39,130 nt of DNA from the NCBI GenBank assembly GCA_016235155.1, contig JACRLW010000010.1, positions 1 to 39,130 of the forward strand, written 5' to 3'. Shown here piece by piece: positions 1 through 7,803 of the stretch. The stretch comes from Planctomycetota bacterium. Its GTDB lineage: Bacteria; Planctomycetota; UBA1135; UBA2386. Position numbers and translations under genes: made by a program. Position 1 is the stretch's first letter; every line of letters begins with the position of its first letter. The notes beneath the pieces were generated by a model. The model did no database searches, was not told where the DNA came from, and worked only from the letters and a program-made list of their open reading frames with translations.

Positions 1-1
1 C

Positions 2-109
2 GAGGGCGCGGAACTGGTGGTCGAGGACCGTCGCGACGGGTGGGTGCGCGTGCTCGCGGGGGGGCAATACGAGCGTTGGGTCGAGGAGTCCGCGGTCGCG
101 ACCTGGTGA
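2..109 (+). CDS. C-terminal fragment of an SH3-like domain protein (5' truncated)
   Basis: The frame is open from the window edge to a TGA at 107-109 and gives about 35 residues rich in Trp, Val and Gly (DGWVRV, then WVEESAVATW at the end). This alternation resembles the last strands of bacterial SH3-like domains that close many TPR or aerotolerance-type (BatE-like) periplasmic proteins. The rest of the protein lies outside the window, so its function cannot be assigned. The high G/C third positions match the neighbouring genes. The match to SH3 is by pattern only. Confidence 0.45.
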   Translation, partial: EGAELVVEDRRDGWVRVLAGGQYERWVEESAVATW

Positions 110-144
110 CGTGATCGCTACGCTGCGCGGCTCGCTCCGCGCCG

Positions 145-1419
145 ATGAAACTCAAGGACGCCCCCGAAGACTTCCGCGTGCGCGAGTCGCTCGACTTCGT
201 CGAGGACCGGCAGGGGCCGTACTTCATCCATCGGCTGCGCAAGGAGAAGCTCGACACGCTCGAGGCGATCCGGCTCGTCGCGGAGTACGCCGACGTCGAC
301 CGCACGAGGATCGCGTTCGCCGGCCTGAAGGACCGGCAGGGCGTCACCGAGCAGTGGATCAGCATCGAGGGCACGCGCGTCGACTGGCGCGGGCCGGGGC
401 TCGAGGTGAGTTTCGTCGGCCGCTCGATGGACCCGGTCACGAGCAAGCTCTCGCGCGGCAACGACTTCGCGATCGTCGTGCGTTCGCTCGGCCCGCAGGA
501 GCTCACGCGGCTCGAGGAGCGCGTGCCGGTGATCGAGTCGCAGGGCTTCGCGAACTACTTCGACGACCAGCGCTTCGCGTGCCTGCGCCACGGGCAGGGC
601 TTCCCGATGAAGCACGTGCTGCTCGGGAACTTCGACAAGGCGCTGCGCGCCCTGGTCGCGACGCCGTCGCCGACGGCGATCACCGGCGACGTGAAGCTGA
701 AGAAGCTGCTCAACTTCGCGTGGGGCGATTGGCTGCGCTGCAAGAACGTTGCGCGCGGTCCGGTGTGGCAGCGCCTCTTCCAGCACCTGCTCGACCATCC
801 CGACGACTTCCGCGGCGCCCTCGAGCTCCTGCCGCAGCGCCAGAAGCTGATCCACGCCTACGCCTACCAGAGCTTCCTCTGGAACCGCGCCGTCGATCTG
901 TTCCTGAAGACGGAGATCCCCGCGTACCGGCAGATCCGCGTCCGGACGGAAGCCGGCAGCTACGTGAGCTGGAAGCGCCTCGCCGACGATCAGGCGCAGC
1001 GTCTCGCGGCGGCGCGCACGCCGCTCTACGCGCCCGACGGCGAGGGCGGCGAGCCGGGCTTCGACCGCGCGATGCGGCAGGTGATGCGCGACGCGCACAT
1101 CGCGGACGACTGCTTCTACACCCACCAGATCAGCGGGATGGTCTTGAAGGAGGAGCCGCGCCAGCTCGTCGTCGTGCCGCGCCGCCTGCGCGTCTCGGCG
1201 AGCGAGCCCGACGAACGCAATCCCGGCCGCCGTCGCGTCGAACTTCGCTTCGGACTCCCGCGCGGCGCCTACGCGACGATGCTCGTGAAGCACCTCTTCG
1301 CCGACGCGATGAGTCCGTCGCGCGGTGCACCGGGGACGCGGCCGTCGCCGGCTCGCCCGGCGCTTCGCCCGAGCCGCCCGCGCGGACCGCGACGCAACGC
1401 CGACGACCACGACCGGTGA
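145..1419 (+). CDS. truD: tRNA pseudouridine(13) synthase TruD
   Basis: TruD isomerises uridine 13 of tRNA to pseudouridine in the cytoplasm. The 424-residue product has the family's catalytic motif AGLKDRQGVTEQ at residues 59-70, with Asp63 as the expected nucleophile. A second conserved motif, FANYFDDQRF, lies at about 135-144, and a YQSFLWN stretch typical of the family follows further on. The motif LPRGAYATML near the end matches the usual TruD C-terminus. About 35 extra residues rich in Arg, Pro and Ser follow and are probably a disordered tail. The ATG at 145 is chosen because the protein then starts with the MKLKxxPEDFxVxE pattern expected of TruD. The next gene begins 38 bases downstream on the same strand, so co-transcription is likely. 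Confidence 0.93.
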   Translation: MKLKDAPEDFRVRESLDFVEDRQGPYFIHRLRKEKLDTLEAIRLVAEYADVDRTRIAFAGLKDRQGVTEQWISIEGTRVDWRGPGLEVSFVGRSMDPVTSKLSRGNDFAIVVRSLGPQELTRLEERVPVIESQGFANYFDDQRFACLRHGQGFPMKHVLLGNFDKALRALVATPSPTAITGDVKLKKLLNFAWGDWLRCKNVARGPVWQRLFQHLLDHPDDFRGALELLPQRQKLIHAYAYQSFLWNRAVDLFLKTEIPAYRQIRVRTEAGSYVSWKRLADDQAQRLAAARTPLYAPDGEGGEPGFDRAMRQVMRDAHIADDCFYTHQISGMVLKEEPRQLVVVPRRLRVSASEPDERNPGRRRVELRFGLPRGAYATMLVKHLFADAMSPSRGAPGTRPSPARPALRPSRPRGPRRNADDHDR

Positions 1420-1450
1420 GCCGACACAGGTGAGCCAACACAGATGAGCT
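1417..1450 (+). repeat. 14-bp tandem repeat at the truD stop
   Basis: TGAGCCGACACAGG (1417-1430) is followed directly by TGAGCCAACACAGA (1431-1444) and the start of a third unit, TGAGCT. The truD stop codon is the first TGA. Because the unit is 14 bases, the successive TGAs fall in different frames, giving stacked stops in the short gap before the next gene. Confidence 0.7.
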
Positions 1451-1457
1451 CGAGTCG

Positions 1458-2333
1458 ATGAACGAAAAGACCCTGGGAATCATCGGCGGCTCCGGCCTGT
1501 ACGACCTCGACGGTCTCTCGGACCGCGCGGAGGTCGAGGTCGACACGCCGTTCGGACGGCCGAGCGACGTGATCGTCACCGGCCGCCTCTACGGCGTTCG
1601 CTGCGCCTTCCTGCCGCGCCACGGCCGCGGGCATCGCCTCGCGCCGCACGAACTGCCGTTCCGCGCGAACCTCTGGGCGATGAAGAAGCTCGGGATGGAG
1701 TGCGTGCTCGGCGTCTCCGCGGTGGGGAGCCTGCGCGAGGGCATCGCGCCCGGCGGCCTCGTGATCGTCGATCAGTTCATCGATCGCACGCGCGGGCGGA
1801 CGCAGGAAGCGACCTTCTTCGGGCACGGCTGCGTCGCGCACGCGCACTTTGCGGATCCGGTGTGGGAGCCGCTGCGCAAGCTCACGCTCGACGCCGCGCG
1901 CGCCGCGTCGGGCGCGACGGTCCACGACGGCGGCACCTACGTCTGCATGGAGGGCCCGCACTTCAGCACGCGCGCGGAGTCGAACCTCTACCGGAGTTGG
2001 GGGGCCGCGGTCATCGGCATGACCAACCTCCAGGAAGCGAAGCTCGCGCGCGAAGCGGAGATCGCCTACGCGACGATCGCGCTCGCCACCGACTACGACT
2101 GCTGGCACGAGACCGAGGCGGACGTCGACGTCGCCGCGGTCGTGCGGGTCCTGCTCGCCAACGTCGAGAAGGCACGGCGCGTGATCGTCGAGGTCTGCAA
2201 GCGACTCACCGCGATGCAGGAGCGCATCGCGTGCCGCGGCGCGATGGAGCACGCGATCCTGTCGAGCAAGACGGCGATCAGCGAGGACGCGAGGCGGCGG
2301 CTCGCGCTGCTGATCGGGCAGTACCTCGGATGA
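1458..2333 (+). CDS. mtnP: S-methyl-5'-thioadenosine phosphorylase
   Basis: This cytoplasmic enzyme cleaves 5'-methylthioadenosine with phosphate to adenine and methylthioribose 1-phosphate, in methionine salvage. The 291-residue length is normal for the PNP/MTAP family. Visible motifs are the N-terminal phosphate loop IGGSGLYD (9-16), FLPRHGRGHRLAPHE (51-65), MEGPHFSTRAES (164-175) and GMTN (187-190). The motif TDYDCWH (211-217) carries the aspartates that select 6-aminopurines and favours MTAP over a guanosine/inosine phosphorylase. The ATG at 1458 places the glycine loop near the N-terminus, as in homologues. The stop overlaps the start of the next gene by four bases (ATGA). Confidence 0.93.
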   Translation: MNEKTLGIIGGSGLYDLDGLSDRAEVEVDTPFGRPSDVIVTGRLYGVRCAFLPRHGRGHRLAPHELPFRANLWAMKKLGMECVLGVSAVGSLREGIAPGGLVIVDQFIDRTRGRTQEATFFGHGCVAHAHFADPVWEPLRKLTLDAARAASGATVHDGGTYVCMEGPHFSTRAESNLYRSWGAAVIGMTNLQEAKLAREAEIAYATIALATDYDCWHETEADVDVAAVVRVLLANVEKARRVIVEVCKRLTAMQERIACRGAMEHAILSSKTAISEDARRRLALLIGQYLG

Positions 2334-3631
2334 GGGTGATCGCGGTGGTCGCGGCGTTCGCGTGCGCGGCGATCGCGCAGGAGAAGGCGCCGTTCGCCGT
2401 CGCCGGGTGGTCGAACGTGCACGAGCAGGATTGCGGTCGCATCGCGACCACGTTGTTCGGCGAGCCCGTGCGTTCGCCCGCCCGCGGTCTCGCGAGCTTC
2501 GTGTCGCGACCCGCGGACCACGTCGTCGACGGCGCGGGCGTGGATGGGGAGGGCGTGACGCGCGAGCGCCTCGGCTTCCCGCTCGAGCTCTGGGATGTCG
2601 GCGGCGACGGCCTCGGTGCCCAACTGCCGCTCGCGTTGCCGAAGGACTTCGACCACGCCTTCGCCCCGATCCCGTGCACGACGCCCACTCTCCTGCGCCG
2701 CGCCGTCGAGCACAGCGTCGCGGTCGCCGTGCGTCGCGACGCGTCCGGGCGCATCCTCGCGATCGGCGCGGCACCGGGGATCCAGGCGCGACCCGGATTG
2801 CCGGGACCAGACGCAGCGTTTCTCGCCGGCTGGCATGCGCAGCTGCTCGACGCCGGGCGTGAGACCCTGCCCTCGCCGCTGCGCGAGATCGCGGCGCGCG
2901 CGCCGCCGATCGGCGTCGTCGTCGGGTTGCGCGCGCGGATCGAGGACGAGACCTGGGCCGGCGCACTCACTCTGCAGTCGCGCACGCTCGACGAGGTCGA
3001 GGGCGTCGTGGCGGCCGACGGTCGCTTCCGCTTGGTCGTGCGCGGCGCGCGCATGACCGAGGGCGACGAGGCGACGGTGGACGTCGCCATCGAACTCGCC
3101 TGCGACCTGAGCGCGGTCTACATCGGCGTCGCGGAGTGGCCGACCCGTTGCGTCTGGCCCCGCGACCACGCGCGCATCGCCGACGTGCTGCGCACCGACG
3201 CTCGCGTCGCGTTGCCGCTGATCGCCTGGGCGCGAGATCCCTACTGGTTCGCGCCGAGTTCGCGACTCGAGCACGCGGTGGACATGGACGGCGCACACAC
3301 GCGCATCGACGAATCCGCGCCGGACGAGGGCCTGCTCGGAGTCGTGCGCCACCTCGTCGACGCGCGCTGCGATCCGCCGCGCCTCGACGCGATCTCCGTC
3401 CTCGGCATCGACGGCAGCGTCGAACTCGAGCACCGCTTCGAGGGCGACATGGAACTGGCCCCGGGCTATCGCCGGCCGATGCGTGTCGTCACGCGCTGGT
3501 GGGGCTGGGGAACGCACGCCCTGCTCCGCCAGCGCACGGTGACGATCCTCGCCGCGCGCATCGGCGCGGAATCGTCGGTGGAGAGTTGGCGGCCGGGTGC
3601 CGGGGTCACGGACTGGCGCGTGCAGCGCTGA
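2330..3631 (+). CDS. Secreted protein of unknown function
   Basis: The ORF starts at an ATG overlapping the mtnP stop (ATGA), which implies translational coupling. The 433-residue product opens with a short signal peptide (MRVIAVVAAFACAAIAQ, cleavage likely around residue 17). I do not recognise a family. The sequence alternates hydrophobic beta-like segments with Asp/Arg-rich loops and contains a Trp-rich stretch near residue 385 (RWWGWGTHALLR). It has no obvious membrane segment after the signal peptide and no catalytic motif I can defend. Its location after two nucleoside-related cytoplasmic enzymes looks like gene packing rather than shared function. Confidence 0.75.
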   Translation: MRVIAVVAAFACAAIAQEKAPFAVAGWSNVHEQDCGRIATTLFGEPVRSPARGLASFVSRPADHVVDGAGVDGEGVTRERLGFPLELWDVGGDGLGAQLPLALPKDFDHAFAPIPCTTPTLLRRAVEHSVAVAVRRDASGRILAIGAAPGIQARPGLPGPDAAFLAGWHAQLLDAGRETLPSPLREIAARAPPIGVVVGLRARIEDETWAGALTLQSRTLDEVEGVVAADGRFRLVVRGARMTEGDEATVDVAIELACDLSAVYIGVAEWPTRCVWPRDHARIADVLRTDARVALPLIAWARDPYWFAPSSRLEHAVDMDGAHTRIDESAPDEGLLGVVRHLVDARCDPPRLDAISVLGIDGSVELEHRFEGDMELAPGYRRPMRVVTRWWGWGTHALLRQRTVTILAARIGAESSVESWRPGAGVTDWRVQR

Positions 3632-3651
3632 GCGGAGGGGTGGTGGGCTGG

Positions 3652-3666
3652 TGGCGCATTGAGCCA
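3652..3666. repeat. Palindromic repeat, imperfect copy
   Basis: TGGCGCATTGAGCCA lies 20 bases after the stop of the gene ending at 3631. It differs by one base from the perfect copy at 33314-33328. A further copy lies 186 bases away at 3852. Confidence 0.55.
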
Positions 3667-3851
3667 GTGGTCTCCACGGCTTCCGCGACTTGCAACGCGA
3701 TCGGCTCCTCGCCGTCCTCCGTCGTGATCGTCCGGTTGCGAACCGAGCGGGCGCAGCCGGTGAGTCTCGCGGTGATGTCGGCGCACACACGCGTTCGAAG
3801 TTAAGCACGCCCGCCCGGTCGAGCGCCGCGACCTGCTCGGGGTGCGCCCGC

Positions 3852-3865
3852 TGGCGCAATGCGCC
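3852..3865. repeat. Palindromic repeat, 14 of 15 bases
   Basis: TGGCGCAATGCGCC matches the reverse-complement form of the repeat at 30534 and 33314 and lacks only the final A. It lies about 180 bases upstream of qhpF. Confidence 0.55.
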
Positions 3866-4035
3866 CTCGACGAGCAGCCCGCGCGTCCGGAGTTCGAGTT
3901 GTCCGCCGCGGTCTTCGGCCCGCGAGCGCCGCACGGCGTGTTCGCATCACGTGACGTGACGCGGGGCCGTTTGCACCGCCAGGGTCGACCGGCGCCGTCG
4001 TCGCGGCTCGCGCTTCGCCCTCGGCGATCGCCGCC

Positions 4036-4041
4036 TACGCT
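4036..4041 (+). promoter_or_regulatory. Candidate -10 element for qhpF (leaderless type)
   Basis: TACGCT ends six bases before the GTG start of qhpF and no Shine-Dalgarno sequence lies between them. The same TAnnnT-to-start spacing recurs before several other genes here. No clear -35 is seen. Confidence 0.3.
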
Positions 4042-4047
4042 CACGCC

Positions 4048-5820
4048 GTGAACCCCGCCCCGCGCGAGTCCGCCCCGCTCCGCGAAGTCCTCCGCCTCGG
4101 CACGCTCGCAGGATCGCGCACCGTCACTCTGCACTTCGCGTTGACCATCCTCGGCGGCTTGCTCCCGCTCGGCGGGGTGTATGCGATGCGGTTGCTCGTC
4201 GACGCGGTGGCGGCGGGGCGGCAGGCGACGGTGCAGACGCTCGGGACGGCGGTCGCGATCGCGAGCGGGATCGCGTTGCTCGGCGTGCTGGTGTCGGCGG
4301 TCAGTGCCTGGATCGGCGAGCGGCACGGGCGGCTCGTCGCGGATCGCTGCGCGGAGCGCATGCTCGCGCAGGCCTCACGGCTCGACCTCGCGCAGATCGA
4401 GGACCCTGCCGTGCTCGACCTGATGCAGCGGGCGGGGAGCGAAGCGGGGACGCGGCCGGCGCGGATCGTCGCCGACGTCGCGTCGCTCGTGCTGGCCTGC
4501 GTGATGCTGCTCGCGATGGGGACGGTGCTCGCGTGGCTCGATCCGCTTCTGACCGCGGTGGTCGCGCTCGCCGCCGTGCCGGCGGTCGTATTGCGCGTGC
4601 GGCACGGCCGGCGCGTGCACACGTGGCAGCGTTCGACCGCGCCGCAGCAGCGCGAACTCGCCTATGTGTCGGGGCTCGTCGCGTCGCGGAGCGCCGCGAA
4701 GGAACTCCGCGCCGGCGGCTGGGCGTCGCGTTTCCTCGACCGCGCGGGGGGCCTGCGCGACGGACTGCGCGGCGGCGCCGAACGACTCGCGCGCGCGCGC
4801 ACCGGGCGCGAGGTCCTCGGCTCGGGCCTCGCCGTCGCCGCGTTGTTCTGGGCCTACGCGACGCTCGGCGCGCGCGCTCTCGGCGGCGCACTGAGCGTCG
4901 GCGCCTTCGTGATGTACGCGCAGGCCGTGCAGCGCACGCAGGGCGGGGTGCGCGACCTGATCGGCGCATGGGCCGCGCTCGCGGAGCACCGGCTCTTCCT
5001 CGCCGCGCTCACGTCGTTCACCGCGCTCGAACCGCGCATCGAGATGGACGCGCCGGCCGCCGCGCCGCTCCCGCGCGCCGCTCTCACGTGCGACGCCGTG
5101 CACTTCGCCTACCCCGGCTCGCCGCAGGTCCTGCGCGGCGTCGATCTCACGCTGCGCCCCGGCGAGCACGTCGCGCTCGTCGGACGGAACGGCTCGGGCA
5201 AGTCGACGCTCGTGCGACTGCTCGCGCGCCTGCACGACCCCGATGACGGTTCGATCCGCATCGGCGACGTCGAGCTCCGCACGCTTGCTGCCGCGCAATG
5301 GCGCGCGCAGCTCGCGGTGTTGTTCCAGAACGCCGTCGCGCTCGACCTGACGTTGCGCGACAACCTCGCCCCGCAGGGCGACGTCGCCGAACCCCTGCTC
5401 CACGAAGCGCTCGCGATCGCCGGCGCGAGCGAACGCGGCGCGGCGCTTCCGCACGGCCTCGACACGATGCTCGGACGGCGCTTCCAGGACGGCGTGGAAC
5501 TCAGCGCGGGGGAATGGCGGCGGCTCCTGCTCGCGCGCGCGCTGGCCCGCGTTCTCGCCAGGAGCACGCCGTTCGTCGTGCTCGACGAACCGTCGGCCTT
5601 CCTGGATCCCGCCGCGGCGCGGGCACTCGCGCAGCGACTGCGCGAGCGACTCGCCGGCGTCGCGCTCCTGATCGTCGAGCAGCGCCCGGAGGCCGTCGCC
5701 TGGGTCGACCGCATCTGCGTGATGGACGGCGGCCGCATCATCGAATCGGGCACGCCGGCCGAACTGAGCGCGCGCGACGGTCCCTTCCGCCGGCTCTTCG
5801 TCGCGGCGCCGGGAGTGTGA
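4048..5820 (+). CDS. qhpF: ABC exporter (fused membrane and ATPase domains), QhpF-like
   Basis: The 590-residue half-transporter has an N-terminal membrane domain (hydrophobic segments near 30-55, 66-88, 145-185 and 258-290) and a C-terminal ATPase. The ATPase shows Walker A GRNGSGKST (379-387), Q-loop LFQ (425-427), signature LSAGE (485-489) in place of LSGGQ, and Walker B VVLDEP (510-515) with Glu514. The usual H-loop histidine is Gln545 in the sequence VEQRPEA. Next to QHNDH genes in proteobacteria, QhpF is the exporter implicated in moving the modified gamma peptide to the periplasm. Here the gene sits 33 bases before qhpA, and the gamma precursor has no Sec-type signal, so the same role is inferred. 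The GTG start is chosen because little coding-like sequence precedes it. The ABC identity is certain; the substrate is inferred from neighbours. Confidence 0.85.
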   Translation: MNPAPRESAPLREVLRLGTLAGSRTVTLHFALTILGGLLPLGGVYAMRLLVDAVAAGRQATVQTLGTAVAIASGIALLGVLVSAVSAWIGERHGRLVADRCAERMLAQASRLDLAQIEDPAVLDLMQRAGSEAGTRPARIVADVASLVLACVMLLAMGTVLAWLDPLLTAVVALAAVPAVVLRVRHGRRVHTWQRSTAPQQRELAYVSGLVASRSAAKELRAGGWASRFLDRAGGLRDGLRGGAERLARARTGREVLGSGLAVAALFWAYATLGARALGGALSVGAFVMYAQAVQRTQGGVRDLIGAWAALAEHRLFLAALTSFTALEPRIEMDAPAAAPLPRAALTCDAVHFAYPGSPQVLRGVDLTLRPGEHVALVGRNGSGKSTLVRLLARLHDPDDGSIRIGDVELRTLAAAQWRAQLAVLFQNAVALDLTLRDNLAPQGDVAEPLLHEALAIAGASERGAALPHGLDTMLGRRFQDGVELSAGEWRRLLLARALARVLARSTPFVVLDEPSAFLDPAAARALAQRLRERLAGVALLIVEQRPEAVAWVDRICVMDGGRIIESGTPAELSARDGPFRRLFVAAPGV

Positions 5821-5839
5821 TCGCGCCGCGCGGCGGTGA

Positions 5840-5845
5840 TAAGGT
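5840..5845 (+). promoter_or_regulatory. Candidate -10 element for qhpA (leaderless type)
   Basis: TAAGGT ends eight bases before the GTG at 5854. It supports that codon as the start of qhpA rather than the in-frame GTG at 5836. A weak -35 candidate (GTGATC at 5817-5822) lies 17 bases upstream. Confidence 0.3.
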
Positions 5846-5853
5846 CCCGCGCC

Positions 5854-7803
5854 GTGCGCGCCCTCGCTCCGCCCTTCCGCGTCCTCGCCGCCGCCGCCCT
5901 CGCGTTCGCCGCGCTCGCCGCGCTCGCCGCGCTCGCGCCGTCCGTCACGGCGCAGGAGCCGGCGCGCGTCGTCCCGCCCGGACATCCGCAGGGCGAAGCC
6001 CGGCAGGATCCGGCCAAGAAGGACAAGCCCGACGAGGAGGAGGAGAAGAAGGAGCCGCGCAAGGGCATCCCGGTCACGTTTCCGCTCGTGCTCACGCATT
6101 GCTCGCGCTGTCACGCGCAGGACGAGCGCGGCCACATGACGCGCATCAGCTACGAGCGCAAGGCGCCCGAGGGTTGGTCGGAGACCGTCAAGCGGATGAT
6201 CCGCCTCAACGAGGTCAAGGTGACGCCCGACGAGGCCAAGCAGATCGTGCGCTACCTGAGCAACGACCACGGGCTCACGCGCGAGGAGGCGGAGCGCGGG
6301 CACTGGGAGAGCGAACGCCGCGTGCACTGGAGCGAGGAGAGCTTCGACGAGGAGTTCCGGCAGACCTGCTCGGTGTGCCACCCGCTCGGCCGCGTGTTGA
6401 TCCAGCAACGCGACCAGGAAGAGTGGCAGCTCCTGCGCGCGACGCACGTCGCGTACTTCCCGCTCTCGCGCGGACAGATGGGCGGCGGTCCGCCGCCGGA
6501 GGAATCGGATCGACGGGGTCGCGGCGGTCCCGCCGGCGCGGGCCAAGGCAGCGGCGCGGCGGCGTCGATGCAAGGCGGCGGTGGCGGCGGCGGCGGCGGC
6601 GGCGACGCCCAGCGTCGGTCCGGCGGCAACGACCGCGGCGATCGCATCCTCGCGCGCCTCGCCGAGCAGCAACCCTTGTTCACGCCGCGATGGGAGCAGT
6701 GGGTGATCCATCGCCGCGAGGTCCCGCTCGCGGGCGAGTGGACGGCGATCGCGCACGAAGTCGGCCGCGGCGACGGCGTCGGCACGGTCACGCTCACGCG
6801 CACGGCCGCCGACGAGTACGACGTCGCGTGGAACCTCCGCTTCGCCGACGGCAGCGCGCTCGAACGCAACGGCAAGGGCTTGCTGTACGCCGGCTACTCC
6901 TGGCGCGGCTCGAGCAAGGAACCGGGCGAGAGCGGCCGCACCTGGCGCGAGGTCCTGCTGCTCGACGAGGGCTGGAAGTCGCTGAAGGGCCGGCTCTTCA
7001 CCGGGGCCTACGACGAGCTCGGCGTCGAAGTCGAGCTGCTGCGGCGCATCCCGTCGCCGGCGGTGTTCGCGATCGTGCCGCGGCACGTCACCGTGCCGAG
7101 CCAGGGACGCGTGCTCGACGTGCACGGCTGCGCCTTCCCCGATCCGCTCACGGCGACGGACTTCCACGCCGGTGCCGGCGTGACCGTCACGGCCGTCGAG
7201 CGCGTCTCGGCGACGCTCGCGCGCGTCACGGTCGACGTCGCGCCCGACGCGGAGTGCGGCACGCGCGTCGTGTCGTTCGGCGCGGACCCCGGTCGCGCGG
7301 CGATCGAGCTCTACGACGCGGTCGATTACGTGCGCGTGTCGCCCGTGCAGGGGCTCGCGCGCGTCGGCGGCGCGAAGCACCCGCCGCAGTTCGAGCGCTT
7401 CGAGGCGATCGCGGTCCATCGCGGCAAGGACGGCAAGCCCTACACCCAAGACGACGTCGATCTGATGACGGTGCCCGCGCGTTGGTCGCTGGCGGAGTTC
7501 GTCGTGCGCGACGACGACGACGACGTGAAGTTCGTCGGCGCGATCGACGAGACCACCGGCCTGTTCACGCCGGCGGTCGACGGGCCCAACCCCTCGCGCA
7601 AATGGCAGGCGAACAACGTCGGCGACGTGTTCGCGGAGGCGACCGTGACGATCGAGGTGCCGGTGCGGCGCCAAAAGGACGCACCGGGCGAAGCTCCGCT
7701 CGTGCCGGCGATGGCGAGCACCACCTTCCACGCGCGCGGTCACCTGTTGGTGTCGGTGCCCCTGTACGCGCGCTGGAACAGCCTCGAGTGGGAGGACCGA
7801 TGA
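5854..7803 (+). CDS. qhpA: Quinohemoprotein amine dehydrogenase alpha subunit (dihaem cytochrome c)
   Basis: This exported subunit carries two c-type haems that take electrons from the quinone cofactor in the gamma subunit. From GTG 5854 the protein has 649 residues. It opens with an Ala/Leu-rich signal peptide (about 1-34) and a charged Lys/Glu linker. The dihaem domain has CSRCH at 83-87 and CSVCH at 172-176, with HMTRISYERKAPEGW after the first site as in QHNDH homologues. A Gly/Arg/Ser-rich insert (about 210-264, including ten consecutive Gly) separates this domain from beta-rich C-terminal domains that match the position of the three barrel/Ig-like domains of the known alpha subunit. It is longer than the roughly 500 residues known in Proteobacteria, largely through the linker and the insert. 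An alternative GTG start at 5836 adds six residues. The stop overlaps the qhpD start (ATGA). Confidence 0.9.
   Translation: MRALAPPFRVLAAAALAFAALAALAALAPSVTAQEPARVVPPGHPQGEARQDPAKKDKPDEEEEKKEPRKGIPVTFPLVLTHCSRCHAQDERGHMTRISYERKAPEGWSETVKRMIRLNEVKVTPDEAKQIVRYLSNDHGLTREEAERGHWESERRVHWSEESFDEEFRQTCSVCHPLGRVLIQQRDQEEWQLLRATHVAYFPLSRGQMGGGPPPEESDRRGRGGPAGAGQGSGAAASMQGGGGGGGGGGDAQRRSGGNDRGDRILARLAEQQPLFTPRWEQWVIHRREVPLAGEWTAIAHEVGRGDGVGTVTLTRTAADEYDVAWNLRFADGSALERNGKGLLYAGYSWRGSSKEPGESGRTWREVLLLDEGWKSLKGRLFTGAYDELGVEVELLRRIPSPAVFAIVPRHVTVPSQGRVLDVHGCAFPDPLTATDFHAGAGVTVTAVERVSATLARVTVDVAPDAECGTRVVSFGADPGRAAIELYDAVDYVRVSPVQGLARVGGAKHPPQFERFEAIAVHRGKDGKPYTQDDVDLMTVPARWSLAEFVVRDDDDDVKFVGAIDETTGLFTPAVDGPNPSRKWQANNVGDVFAEATVTIEVPVRRQKDAPGEAPLVPAMASTTFHARGHLLVSVPLYARWNSLEWEDR

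Larger units (their letters stand above)
3606..3934 (-). pseudogene. Possible decayed small ORF with a frameshift
   Basis: On the minus strand a coding-like stretch runs from about 3934 (RGGQLELRTRGLLVEGALRQ and onward). It continues only after a shift near 3785-3790, inside a GTGTGTG tract, as CADITARLTGCARSVRN to a stop at 3606. Both halves have mostly G/C third positions, unlike the other frames here. The last 26 bases overlap the 3' end of the upstream plus-strand gene. I recognise no family. It could be a relic or chance open sequence in GC-rich DNA. Confidence 0.2.
3632..4047. other. 416-bp gap upstream of the qhp genes
   Basis: No convincing intact gene is visible here. The stretch holds two copies of the palindrome TGGCGCAWTGCGCCA (one imperfect, one missing its last base), a possible decayed minus-strand ORF, and overlapping CACGTGAC-like units at 3947-3960 (TCACGTGACGTGAC). 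A TAnnnT hexamer lies just before the qhpF start. It is the natural place for the control region of the amine dehydrogenase genes. Confidence 0.6.

Noticed and set aside
3947..3960. TCACGTGACGTGAC overlapping units as a regulator site
   Set aside because: Short and palindromic, but I found no second copy in the window and no regulator to link to it; mentioned only in the gap description.
3842..4051. Small plus-strand ORF before qhpF
   Set aside because: Composition is Arg/Pro-rich towards its end, with no start signal, and it runs into the qhpF start.
6583..6602. GGC/GGT-rich tract as a microsatellite or array
   Set aside because: It is in frame within qhpA and encodes the polyglycine part of the insert; no spacer structure is present.
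4375..7743. Very long open frame (about 1120 codons) on the minus strand opposite qhpF and qhpA
   Set aside because: The product is His/Arg/Ala-rich with no domain pattern and mirrors two well-supported genes; long antisense frames are expected in GC-rich coding DNA.
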